Below are positions 6,932 through 14,073 of a stretch of 14,500 bases of DNA, in pieces. The stretch spans positions 1 through 14,500 of the forward strand of contig JBJYWI010000107.1 in assembly GCA_046259385.1 (NCBI GenBank). The letters run 5' to 3'. The stretch's first letter is position 1, and each line of letters starts with the position of its first letter. Below the pieces are notes generated by a model. It was not told the DNA's origin. It made no database searches and saw nothing but the letters and a program-made list of their open reading frames with translations. This DNA is from CAVWDI01 sp046259385 (GTDB lineage: Bacteria > Chloroflexota > Anaerolineae > Anaerolineales > UBA4823). The translations under genes and the position numbers were made by a program.

Positions 6932-8699
6932 GCGACCAGCCTCCAAGAGTAGCGATTAAATCAATTTTTTGAACCTCAGGTCCGGAATAGCTCACCCACG
7001 CCCGGGCCTGATCACCTTTAAGAGAGATCCGGTTGGGGACCATGCCAGCACTGTCGAGAACTTCTGCAATCAGGAAGTAATCAGCAGAGGTGGAATCTAT
7101 TTCAAAAGGTCTGGCTGAACCCGCCTGAATGCCGTCCAGAACGGAATAAACCGCGGCGAGTATTTCAGCTGCAAGATCGTATTCCCCATTATCCAGGTGA
7201 AAATCAGCTTCAACCAGCATCGCTTCAAGTGCGATGTTCTCCAATTCCGATGGACGGCGCAAATAATCAGCAAGGATTCCAAGTTCGCGCATTCGGTCAT
7301 TATCCGGCAGCCAGGCGGTCAGGAAATGGGCAGATGGGTCCAGAAGCTCCTGGTACCTGCGAACAGCATTGTAAAATGCAACCATATAACGCACATCCCG
7401 GATGTGATTAGGCTCCAGTTCCTGATCCCGCAGCGCAGCGGTAAAAGCCGCCTGGAGCCCGTCCAGAGAGATACCAAAATGATCCCTTAACGCTTTATCC
7501 AGCGCTCCCGAATGATTTTCGCCATCTCCGTCCGGATGGATATCGCGATAGAAACTTAAAAACCTCTCCCAGCCCCAGGTTGCGACCATGTATTCAACCA
7601 GCGCGCCTGCTTCCAGGTAACCAATCTCATGCTGCGAGAGGTAAAAAATATCGCTGAGTCCCTCCAGCGGAAGGAACCACCCCAGCCCGCATACCTGGCT
7701 ATCAGGTCCTGCTTCAAAGGCGGTCAATCTGACCAAACACGCCGGGGAAGGGTCCAGGAGGGCAGCGGAGCGCCTCATTAACGCCTCGCGTTTAAAATGC
7801 CCGCCTGACAGGTAAACAGCCAGCCCCTCGCTGAGAATGGTCGGCCGGAGTTCTCCACCAATGCGGGCGTCCAGCGCATGCACAACCTCGTGGTGCAGAA
7901 CTATCCCGGGACTGCTGCCGGCATAATTGCGGCTCAAATACGCCACGGAGATATCTGAGCGGGCGAAGCCACCGTGACCCAGCACACGCGGGAAAAAGGT
8001 AATAGAGATCGGCTCTTCAAGTTTATAGCCCATTTGGCGGCTGACGCTGTCGACTTCCCGTTCTGCGATCTCAACCAGATTGTCAATATCCCGGTCCGCC
8101 GGGGTGCCGGAGATATAGTGGATAATGCAGCACTCCTTCCTGACGGATTTCCAGCCGGCGTTATTTTCACCTGGAGGTTTGCTTTCAGCAGGGTGAAGGG
8201 TGATTCTCTCAAACCAATGGATCCCGTCCGGTTGAACGCTTAGATTCAATTCATAGTCTCCGCTTTCCAGACCGCTGGTATCCCAGAACCAGGTTAAAGT
8301 CACCTGGTCGCGGCTTCCGATTCCATATGGTTGAAATGGTTCCCCCTCCACCAGCACCTCCCCGGTGTCAGCCCGGCTGATTTTAACCCGGCGGTCTTCT
8401 GCGCTGTTTTCACCCAGGGCGACCACCTCCATGCTGACCCGGTCACCGACATACAGCGAGCCATCCGGGTGGATGAGCACCTCAAAAGGCAGGGTTTGGT
8501 CCATAATTTGAGCTGGGGCAGGCAGCGCAGCCGGTTCCAGACCCAATTTCAAGGCAGCCTTTGCACCTTTTTTTGGGGAAGCCTCTGCAACAAGTACTTG
8601 CTCAATTTTTTGGGGTGGAACGGGCGATACCCACTGCTCCTCCATAATTCCCGAGCAGGCAGTAATGAACAGAATTAATACCAGCCAGCAGCGTTTCAC
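6909..8699 (-). CDS. Lipoprotein with peptidase-MA-like metallopeptidase domain
   Basis: 596 residues. The N-terminus is a short lipoprotein signal peptide: MKRCWLVLILFITAC with lipobox I-T-A-C and lipidated Cys15, so it should be anchored outside the cell membrane. Residues about 70-170 look like a beta-rich Ig-type domain (FWDTSGLESGDYELNL). The catalytic region resembles the peptidase MA (gluzincin) family: IVLHHEVVHALD contains HExxH (His270, Glu271, His274), and the third ligand is probably Glu291 in SEGLAVYLSGG. The remaining 300 residues are largely helical, with a repeat-like end (DFHLDNGEYDLAAEILAAVY). The start codon is GTG; an in-frame stop lies just upstream, so this start is needed for the signal peptide, although no strong Shine-Dalgarno precedes it. 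A substrate cannot be inferred. The gene is convergent with the FHA gene (23-nt overlap) and divergent from the aminotransferase. Confidence 0.88.
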   Translation of the reverse strand: MKRCWLVLILFITACSGIMEEQWVSPVPPQKIEQVLVAEASPKKGAKAALKLGLEPAALPAPAQIMDQTLPFEVLIHPDGSLYVGDRVSMEVVALGENSAEDRRVKISRADTGEVLVEGEPFQPYGIGSRDQVTLTWFWDTSGLESGDYELNLSVQPDGIHWFERITLHPAESKPPGENNAGWKSVRKECCIIHYISGTPADRDIDNLVEIAEREVDSVSRQMGYKLEEPISITFFPRVLGHGGFARSDISVAYLSRNYAGSSPGIVLHHEVVHALDARIGGELRPTILSEGLAVYLSGGHFKREALMRRSAALLDPSPACLVRLTAFEAGPDSQVCGLGWFLPLEGLSDIFYLSQHEIGYLEAGALVEYMVATWGWERFLSFYRDIHPDGDGENHSGALDKALRDHFGISLDGLQAAFTAALRDQELEPNHIRDVRYMVAFYNAVRRYQELLDPSAHFLTAWLPDNDRMRELGILADYLRRPSELENIALEAMLVEADFHLDNGEYDLAAEILAAVYSVLDGIQAGSARPFEIDSTSADYFLIAEVLDSAGMVPNRISLKGDQARAWVSYSGPEVQKIDLIATLGGWSLITQAGY

Positions 8700-8818
8700 A
8701 GCCCAATTCTACCAGTCATGGGGGTTCGGGAGAGACATGAGCGGGCAAATCCCAACCAGCATGCGGCTGGTAAAATTGTTCCTAACCCATCCTTGCTGGA
8801 AAAACTGTCAAAACACTC

Positions 8819-8823
8819 AGGAG
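8819..8823 (+). promoter_or_regulatory. Ribosome binding site fixing the aminotransferase start
   Basis: AGGAG followed by a 6-nt spacer to ATG 8830. This favours 8830 over the upstream in-frame ATG at 8665, which would overlap the divergent lipoprotein gene and add 55 residues with no family character. Confidence 0.75.
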
Positions 8824-8829
8824 TTTTAT

Positions 8830-9900
8830 ATGTCACCCATGTTCATTCCGGGTCCGGTAGATGTAAACCCAAAAATCCTGGAAGCCCAAGCCCAACCGAT
8901 GCTGCCCCACCGTAGCCCGGAATTCGAGCGGATCTTCAAGCGCGCCTCCCAGAAAGCCCAGACCCTGTTTTACACCAGCGCCAGGGTTTTCCTGTTCGCC
9001 TCATCCGGCACCGGCCTGCAGGAAGCGGCGGTTAGGAATCTGTCTTGCGGAAGGCTGCTCTCCCTCAGCAACGGCGCATTCGGGGAGAGATGGCACCAGG
9101 TGGCGTTATCAAACGGTGTGCAGGCAGATAAACTGGAGGCGGATTGGGGGAAGCCGTTTTCACTTGAGAAAATTGCAGAGGCTGCCGGGAGCCAAAAATA
9201 CGATGCACTGACAGTCGTACACAATGAGACCTCAACCGGAATGGAGAACCCGGTTAAAGAGATCGCGGATGTGGTCCATTCAGCAAGCCCGGACACTCTC
9301 ATCTGCGTGGACGCGGTTTCCTCGCTGGGAGGCGTAAAAATCGAAACCGACTCGTGGGGGCTGGATGTGGTTTTGACCTCCTCCCAGAAATGTCTTGCGC
9401 TGCCGCCTGGGCTGGGGCTTTGCGCGGTCTCCGACCGGGCGATGGAACGGGCAAAAAGCGTGCCCAACCGGGGTTGGTATTTCGACTTCATCCGGATGGA
9501 AAAACACCGCAACAAGGACTCGACCCCTGCGACGCCGGCGGTCTCTTTAATCTACGCTCTGGATGCCCAGCTTGACCGGATATTGGGCGAAGGTCTGGAG
9601 AAGCGCTTCGAACGGCATGCCGCATGCGGAAATCTGGTGAGGTCGTGGGCGCTCAAAGCTGGCTTTGGGCTGTTCGCAGAGCAGGGATACAGGTCCAACA
9701 CAGTGACGACCGTCGACAACCGGCTAAGCCTGGATATCTCCGACCTAAACCGGTACCTGCGTAAAAAAAATATGCGCATCGCTAACGGGTATGGTCCATT
9801 AAAAGGAGAGACTTTGCGCATCGCTCACATGGGTGAGATACAGCTTGATGATATCCAGCGCCTGCTGGAGGCTTTAGACCAGTATATCCAAACAGTTTGA
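8830..9900 (+). CDS. Class V aminotransferase (alanine-glyoxylate / serine-pyruvate aminotransferase family)
   Basis: A PLP-dependent fold-type I aminotransferase of 356 residues. Motifs, numbered from ATG 8830: MFIPGPVDVNP at the N-terminus, LPHRSPEFERIF (substrate-side His/Arg), ASSGTGLQEAA (PLP phosphate loop), VVHNETSTGMENP, VDAVSSLGG (Asp161 to the PLP nitrogen) and TSSQKCLALPPGLG, with Lys187 as the Schiff-base lysine. The arginine near the C-terminus in GETLRIAHMG would bind the substrate carboxylate. The family includes alanine-glyoxylate and serine-pyruvate aminotransferases, the so-called soluble hydrogenase small subunit, and phosphoserine aminotransferases of some lineages. The exact amino donor and acceptor cannot be told from sequence. 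The upstream 130 bp separate it from the divergent lipoprotein gene. The rRNA methyltransferase starts 6 nt after its stop, so the two are almost certainly one transcript. Confidence 0.92.
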   Translation: MSPMFIPGPVDVNPKILEAQAQPMLPHRSPEFERIFKRASQKAQTLFYTSARVFLFASSGTGLQEAAVRNLSCGRLLSLSNGAFGERWHQVALSNGVQADKLEADWGKPFSLEKIAEAAGSQKYDALTVVHNETSTGMENPVKEIADVVHSASPDTLICVDAVSSLGGVKIETDSWGLDVVLTSSQKCLALPPGLGLCAVSDRAMERAKSVPNRGWYFDFIRMEKHRNKDSTPATPAVSLIYALDAQLDRILGEGLEKRFERHAACGNLVRSWALKAGFGLFAEQGYRSNTVTTVDNRLSLDISDLNRYLRKKNMRIANGYGPLKGETLRIAHMGEIQLDDIQRLLEALDQYIQTV

Positions 9901-9906
9901 TACATT

Positions 9907-11160
9907 ATGGCGGTTTCCGAGATATTCGAAATTATTCCCGAAAAACTTGTCTACGGCGGTGAAGCGATGGGCCGCCTGCCGGACGGACGGGCAGTATTCA
10001 TCCCTTTCGCGCTACCTGGAGAAAAAACCGCCATCCAATTGACAGAAAGCAGAAAAGGTTACGCCCGGGCTGAAATAGTCGATCTGATCGAACCTTCGCC
10101 CGAAAGGATAGCCCCGGTTTGCAGGCACTTCGGGGAATGCGGAGGCTGCCATCTCCAGCACATGCCTTACCAAATGCAGCTTGAGACAAAAAAAGGAATC
10201 CTGAAGGAACAATTTGAGCGGATCGCGGGGATATTCAGTCCCCGGCTAAATAAAACCGTGCCCTCAAGCAGACAGTTCAACTACCGCAACCACATGCAGT
10301 TCCACCTAACGGATAAAGGTGAAGTCGGGTTTCACAAAACGGGTTTGGAGGAAGTGTTCGCGATCCAGGAATGCCACTTGCCTGAAGAAAGACTCAATTC
10401 AATCTGGCCTGAGTTTGATTTTGAACCGGTCCAAAGCCTGGAGCGGGTGGGATTGAGGGCAGGAATGGGGGATGATGTCCTCATTCTGTTGGAGAGCAGC
10501 GAACCGGACGCGCCTGAAATCCTGGTTGAGGGTTTGCCTGCCTCGATTGTTTTTCTCTGTCCGGGTAACCAGTTTGTCATCGCTGGAAATGATTCCCTCA
10601 GGATGGAAATTCTCGGGCGCAGCATGCAGGTATCCGCAGAGTCCTTTTTCCAAACCAACAGCGGTGTAACGGAAGCGATGATTGGGCATGTGATCAAAAC
10701 CCTGCCTGCCTACTGCCAGCTTTCTCAGGACACCATTTTCCTGGATCTGTACTGCGGTGTGGGACTATTCAGCCTTTTCATCGCGCCAATGGTTGGGCGC
10801 GTGGTGGGGGTGGAAAGCGACCCGAGCGCTTCCGATGATTTTGTGGCTAACCTAGACGAATACGATCAGGTGGAACTGTACGAAGCACCGGTGGAACAGG
10901 CAGTCCCATATCTCGACCTTAAACCGGATATCATCCTGGTCGACCCCCCGCGAGGCGGCATCAGCCGCACAGCCATGGATGGAATAGTGAACCTCAGAGC
11001 GAGGACTATGGTCTACATATCCTGCGACCCGGCGACGCTGGCAAGAGACGGCAAACGCCTGCTTAAAGCCGGTTACCAGCTAAGGCAGGTCACACCTTTC
11101 GATATGTTCCCCCAGACCTACCATATTGAGAGCGTCAGTTTCTGGACTCAACCCCCCTGA
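9907..11160 (+). CDS. rlmD: 23S rRNA (uracil-C5)-methyltransferase, RlmD/RumA family
   Basis: A SAM-dependent RNA m5U methyltransferase of the TrmA/RlmC/RlmD family, 417 residues. An N-terminal TRAM-like RNA-binding domain (about 8-62, VYGGEAMGRLPDGRAVF) is followed by the iron-sulfur cysteines Cys72, Cys78, Cys81 and Cys156, the RlmD-type 4Fe-4S pattern that TrmA lacks. The methyltransferase domain has SFFQTN (246-251), SAM loop LDLYCGVGLF (279-288), VDPPRGG (345-351), nucleophile Cys373 in YISCDPATLARD, and base Glu408 in HIESVSF. The target is expected to be a uridine in 23S rRNA (m5U1939 in E. coli), but some bacteria use one enzyme for two sites, so the exact site is open. No Shine-Dalgarno is evident before the ATG; the start 6 nt after the aminotransferase stop suggests re-initiation. 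No terminator hairpin is obvious downstream. Confidence 0.93.
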   Translation: MAVSEIFEIIPEKLVYGGEAMGRLPDGRAVFIPFALPGEKTAIQLTESRKGYARAEIVDLIEPSPERIAPVCRHFGECGGCHLQHMPYQMQLETKKGILKEQFERIAGIFSPRLNKTVPSSRQFNYRNHMQFHLTDKGEVGFHKTGLEEVFAIQECHLPEERLNSIWPEFDFEPVQSLERVGLRAGMGDDVLILLESSEPDAPEILVEGLPASIVFLCPGNQFVIAGNDSLRMEILGRSMQVSAESFFQTNSGVTEAMIGHVIKTLPAYCQLSQDTIFLDLYCGVGLFSLFIAPMVGRVVGVESDPSASDDFVANLDEYDQVELYEAPVEQAVPYLDLKPDIILVDPPRGGISRTAMDGIVNLRARTMVYISCDPATLARDGKRLLKAGYQLRQVTPFDMFPQTYHIESVSFWTQPP

Positions 11161-11197
11161 AAAGAATCCAGCCCACCCTCGAACTGCTCACAAACCC

Positions 11198-11226
11198 TTG
11201 ACACAGAACATTTGTTCTACTATAAT
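11198..11226 (+). promoter_or_regulatory. Consensus sigma-70-type promoter of the small gene at 11341
   Basis: TTGACA (11198-11203), exactly 17 nt of spacer, then TATAAT (11221-11226): both hexamers are perfect consensus. Transcription should start near 11233, leaving a leader of about 108 nt. This is by far the best promoter match in the window, and it lies just after the rlmD stop, pointing at the small gene. Confidence 0.85.
11205..11218. promoter_or_regulatory. LexA-type (SOS) operator inside the promoter spacer
   Basis: AGAACA-TT-TGTTCT has perfect 6-bp arms and fits GAAC-N4-GTTC, the core of the Gram-positive (DinR-type) LexA box. It sits wholly between the -35 and -10 hexamers, where a bound repressor would block RNA polymerase. 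A consensus promoter held down by a repressor is typical of SOS genes. That LexA of this organism binds this motif is inference; no lexA gene is in the window. Confidence 0.7.
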
Positions 11227-11326
11227 ATTTTAGAATACCGGCCTTTACGATACCGGATTGAATTCTCCCAACCCTGGGCTGTCTTTTGGGTACAAAAGTT
11301 GCAATTAAGAACAAGTAACTGAATCC

Positions 11327-11332
11327 GGAGGG
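11327..11332 (+). promoter_or_regulatory. Ribosome binding site of the small LexA-box gene
   Basis: GGAGGG with an 8-nt spacer (TTTTTTCG) before ATG 11341. The bases AATCCGG (11322-11328), which run into this site, are complementary to CCGGATT at 11253-11259 in the leader, so partial sequestration is possible. Confidence 0.65.
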
Positions 11333-11340
11333 TTTTTTCG

Positions 11341-11658
11341 ATGAATGTTGGAATGCTGTGGTTTGACAACGATCCGGGTGTCCTTGTGACTGCAAAGGTC
11401 GCCCGGGCCGCCAAGTATTACGAGAATAAGTACGGTATGCAGCCAACCCTGTGCTTCGTACACCCAAGCATGATCCCCCTGAACGGCAATGGAAAATCGA
11501 ACGGGAACGGCAGGAGCGCCAAACCCACCAGTCATAAGAGCGAGGAAGAGGAAGTATTCATGGCTGGGAGCGTTGAAATCCGCTCCAACCGCACAATCCT
11601 GCCTAACCATTTCTGGATGGGAGTCAACGGCAACTCCGAAAACGGCGCTAAGCGCTGA
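11341..11658 (+). CDS. Small protein of unknown function, probably SOS-regulated
   Basis: 105 residues, no function recognised. It has two conserved-looking ends joined by a low-complexity linker. The N-terminal block (1-46) begins MNVGMLWFDNDP, continues through a helix-like KVARAAKYYENKYG (19-32) and ends in PTLCFVHPSMIP (35-46). The linker (47-71) is rich in Gly, Asn, Ser and Lys, then Glu. The C-terminal block (about 72-95) holds VEIRSNRTILPNHFWMGV. There is no membrane segment, signal peptide or obvious nucleic-acid-binding fold. The start is supported by GGAGGG 8 nt upstream and by a perfect promoter carrying a LexA-type box, so expression after DNA damage is the best lead. From memory similar proteins occur in Anaerolineae, but I cannot verify that here. 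The last 11 nt overlap the end of holA on the other strand. It appears to be transcribed alone. Confidence 0.85.
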   Translation: MNVGMLWFDNDPGVLVTAKVARAAKYYENKYGMQPTLCFVHPSMIPLNGNGKSNGNGRSAKPTSHKSEEEEVFMAGSVEIRSNRTILPNHFWMGVNGNSENGAKR

Positions 11659-12721
11659 TTTCCGAAACGAATAAATCCAGCGCCAGGGCGGGGGTTGCGC
11701 GGCTGGTTTTAATCTCTTCGTCCATAACCAGGAGACGCCGGTAAACCCCTTCCAATTCAGGCAAACTGAAGCGCCGGGCCTGGGTGATAAATTTGCGAGC
11801 CATCCAACCCGGCAGGGGGTATCGCCTTTTTCTTCTTGTCTGCAAAAAGCGCAGTTGTTCGGAAACCTCAGGCTCCCCGCCACCCTTGTCCAGAATTTCA
11901 CGCGTAAGAATTAGAAACCGGAACTGGCGGATCACCATCGCAAAGATAAAGGAGTGATCCTGCTGCTCAAGCAAGTGTCGCAATTCCAACATTGCATCTC
12001 GTTCCTTTTTCAAGCCCACTGCATCCACCATATCGAAAATGCCAGCCAGGCTTGAATCGACCGTCAGTTCCTGCACATCCTTTTCGGAGACCGGACGGCT
12101 GTAATCGACGTAATCCAGCAGCTTTCCCAGTTCCTGGTCGGCCAGGCGGGTGTCGTCGCCAACCAGTCCTGCGAGCGTTACGGCAGCAGACGGTTCGATC
12201 TGCCCCCCCAACTCGACCGCCCTTGACATTATCCACTGATCCATTTTCCTACCAGGAAGGAGGAAGGATTTAATATAAACAATGTCCGGGTGTTTTTCAG
12301 CCCACTCAAGCAGCCAGTGGGCATAGCCTCTCCCGCCTCCTCCATCCGGCAAGAATTTGTGCTCGACCAGGACCAACGCGGTGGTGGCGGGCACTTTCTC
12401 CAGATCGCCTGTAAATTTGCGCCGCTTTTCCTTGAGCGCCTCGCGCTGCGCTTTGGTAACCCGGTCTTCCCCATCCCGCGGCGGATCAAACCGGCTGAGT
12501 GCGTCCTCCAGCACAACGATCCTGCGTTCAACTAAGAAGGGCATCGGGCTCACTTCTTCAATTAAACCATCCAGATTGAAAGAACCGCCGTCCAGGCGGG
12601 TGAGGTTAGCCTCTTTCAAAGCCTGTTCGCCTAAATTGGACTCAAATTCAGCAACATCGCGGGCAATGGCATATTCGTCATCTCCATGGAAGATGTAAAT
12701 CCGGGGTTTATCCCTGCTCAT
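11648..12721 (-). CDS. holA: DNA polymerase III delta subunit (clamp loader)
   Basis: 357 residues, the usual length for HolA. Delta opens the beta sliding clamp within the clamp-loader complex during chromosome replication. The N-terminal block RIYIFHGDDEYAIARDVAEF (7-26) is typical of the family, as are NLTRLDGG, PMPFLVERRIVVLEDAL (59-75), LVLVEHKFLPDG, the GRKMDQWI block, SSLAGIFDMVDAVG and the helical collar domain at the C-terminus (about 245-350, with FIFAMVIRQFRFLILTREIL). Divergent in sequence, as HolA generally is, but the order of blocks is convincing. ATG 12721 lies 2 nt after the stop of the DUF6391 gene, so the two are translationally coupled. The 3' end overlaps the small SOS-type gene by 11 nt, tail to tail. 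Confidence 0.9.
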   Translation of the reverse strand: MSRDKPRIYIFHGDDEYAIARDVAEFESNLGEQALKEANLTRLDGGSFNLDGLIEEVSPMPFLVERRIVVLEDALSRFDPPRDGEDRVTKAQREALKEKRRKFTGDLEKVPATTALVLVEHKFLPDGGGGRGYAHWLLEWAEKHPDIVYIKSFLLPGRKMDQWIMSRAVELGGQIEPSAAVTLAGLVGDDTRLADQELGKLLDYVDYSRPVSEKDVQELTVDSSLAGIFDMVDAVGLKKERDAMLELRHLLEQQDHSFIFAMVIRQFRFLILTREILDKGGGEPEVSEQLRFLQTRRKRRYPLPGWMARKFITQARRFSLPELEGVYRRLLVMDEEIKTSRATPALALDLFVSEISA

Positions 12722-12723
12722 TC

Positions 12724-13257
12724 TCAGCCTTCTGTAACCACGCGGTGGGCTTTCAGCCGACCGCCTTCCTTTGGAATAACATCCACCAGCCTCAAATCGC
12801 CCGGCTCGGCGCAGGTTGTCACCCGGGCCTGGAGGATGGCTCCCAGCGGCTGGGCAGCGATTAACCCAAATGTAGCCAGGGACAATGCCAATGGCAGCCG
12901 TTCCAGCTTATCGCGCCTGCTGTTTCCGGTCCCCAGCATAGCCAGCCAAGCGGAAAGCCCGGCGGCAATCCCAGCCACCGCTAGATTGGTTCCGCAGTTC
13001 GGATGCAAAGCCAGACGGCTCTCGCCTGCCCGCAGGCGTGCCAGGGCTGACTCAACAGCCGCCCTGACCTCCTCCGGTGGGATATCACCCAAAATCCAGA
13101 AACCACGCGGGTTGGAATGCCCCGCCATCGATTTTCCGGGAAAGCGCTGCGCGAGTATATGCAGGGTGGCATGCTCCAGGGCGTGGTTGCGGCGGATGCG
13201 CGAAATCGTTGGTGAATTCAGCAATGAATCAGTAAGAGAGGCAACATTTAATCCCAT
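12724..13257 (-). CDS. DUF6391-type membrane protein with HALEHAT motif
   Basis: 177 residues, matching from memory the DUF6391 family of cyanobacteria and Chloroflexota, whose function is unknown. The N-terminal part carries RRNHALEHATLHIL with His25, His29 and His33 spaced four apart on a probable helix, followed by HSNPRGFWI and later LHPNCGTNL (His85, Cys88). This His/Cys set suggests a metal site, but that is inference. Two hydrophobic segments follow, at about 90-111 and 121-143, with a polar C-terminus (VTTCAEPGDLRLVDV). It is the first gene of a two-gene unit with holA 2 nt downstream; a functional link to replication should not be assumed from this. The Shine-Dalgarno is poor: the nearest AGG-rich stretch is about 14 nt from the ATG. 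Confidence 0.8.
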   Translation of the reverse strand: MGLNVASLTDSLLNSPTISRIRRNHALEHATLHILAQRFPGKSMAGHSNPRGFWILGDIPPEEVRAAVESALARLRAGESRLALHPNCGTNLAVAGIAAGLSAWLAMLGTGNSRRDKLERLPLALSLATFGLIAAQPLGAILQARVTTCAEPGDLRLVDVIPKEGGRLKAHRVVTEG

Positions 13258-13372
13258 ATTCAGTCTGGCAACCTTTCAGAAAACCTACCCGTTTCCTTCT
13301 TTACAAAGTATTGAACCCCTATAGAGCGTTGGCGGAAAATTTAATTAAACCATGAAGCTTTTTTTAAGGCAT

Positions 13373-14002
13373 TCAGCGGCGGAAATTTTCGTAAGTACGC
13401 AGAATGGTCACTAAAATCCCGTCTGTAAAAGAGTTTAACCGGCGGAACATTTCACTCCAAGCGCTGGGTGAATGCACTGCGGCAGACTCATAAACCTCCA
13501 GCATGGCATCCATAAGCTGGTTGCGGAAGAAGATGAAAGCATGAGCGGCCTCAACGCAGTCCATACCGTAGCGGCGGCCGCGTGAAGCGTAATCATAGCC
13601 CAACGCCTCCGCTTCCGCAATGCCAGCCTGGTCGCTGGAAGCCAGGTAGCTGATCAGTCCCTGGAGCAGTCCGCGCCCGCTCTCCCGGTAGTGCCGGCGG
13701 GCTTCATCGTCCAGCTTGTTATACCAGCTCTCGTTTTCCAGCTTGCCCTCACTGATTTGTATCCGGGTTGTCCTGAGGGCGCTTTGCACCACCAAGTCAG
13801 CTTCTATCGGCTTGTCAGCCTGGCGGGCCTGCTTCCAAAGTTCCAGTTCGGACCGCTTATAACGGCGGTGCCCTCCCTGTGTGAGATGGACCGGCAGCAC
13901 ACTTTTATCCGACCACTTGCGGACTGTGCTGGGATGCACGCCAAGGTAATCAGCGGCTTCGCTCAAACGCAGCCAGCCATCCTGGCTCTCGAATTTATCC
14001 AT
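13373..14002 (-). CDS. MerR/excisionase-type HTH regulator with RsbRD_N-like helical domain
   Basis: 209 residues. The N-terminus (about 10-57) is a HTH_17/MerR-type DNA-binding domain: LRLSEAADYLGVHPSTVRKW is the helix-turn-helix and GGHRRYKRSEL (43-53) the wing. A short linker leads to an all-helical C-terminal domain (about 90-205) whose pattern, with LGYDYASRGRRYGMDCVEA followed by FRNQLMDAMLEVY, resembles the RsbRD N-terminal domain linked to stress-sensing RsbT regulators; this second call is less sure. It is thus probably a transcription factor with a sensory or protein-interaction domain rather than a phage excisionase. Transcribed alone on the minus strand. A perfect palindrome AAACCGGTTT lies 20 bp before its ATG and could be its own operator. 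The spacing of AGGG to the ATG is short (3 nt). Confidence 0.85.
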   Translation of the reverse strand: MDKFESQDGWLRLSEAADYLGVHPSTVRKWSDKSVLPVHLTQGGHRRYKRSELELWKQARQADKPIEADLVVQSALRTTRIQISEGKLENESWYNKLDDEARRHYRESGRGLLQGLISYLASSDQAGIAEAEALGYDYASRGRRYGMDCVEAAHAFIFFRNQLMDAMLEVYESAAVHSPSAWSEMFRRLNSFTDGILVTILRTYENFRR

Positions 14003-14021
14003 GGTCCCTATTTAACCATAG

Positions 14022-14031
14022 AAACCGGTTT
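14022..14031. promoter_or_regulatory. Palindrome upstream of the HTH regulator
   Basis: AAACCGGTTT, a perfect 10-bp palindrome, centred about 25 bp before the regulator's ATG (14002). MerR-type regulators often bind dyads in their own promoters, so autoregulation is plausible. Ten base pairs can occur by chance, so this is only a candidate. Confidence 0.3.
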
Positions 14032-14073
14032 AGGCACAACTTTTAACAACAAATGGGCTTTATAAGATGATAA

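Noticed and set aside
8665..8829. N-terminal extension of the aminotransferase by 55 residues from ATG 8665
   Set aside because: The extension has no family character, overlaps the divergent lipoprotein gene, and a good AGGAG precedes ATG 8830, where the family N-terminus begins.
11305..11901. A 198-codon open frame on the minus strand across the small SOS-type gene and the holA end
   Set aside because: It overlaps two supported genes, has no ribosome binding site or motif, and crosses the holA frame on the same strand.
12686..13324. A 212-codon open frame on the plus strand opposite the DUF6391 gene and the start of holA
   Set aside because: The minus-strand genes have recognisable families; this frame is rich in Ser, Arg and Pro with no motif, as expected of a shadow.
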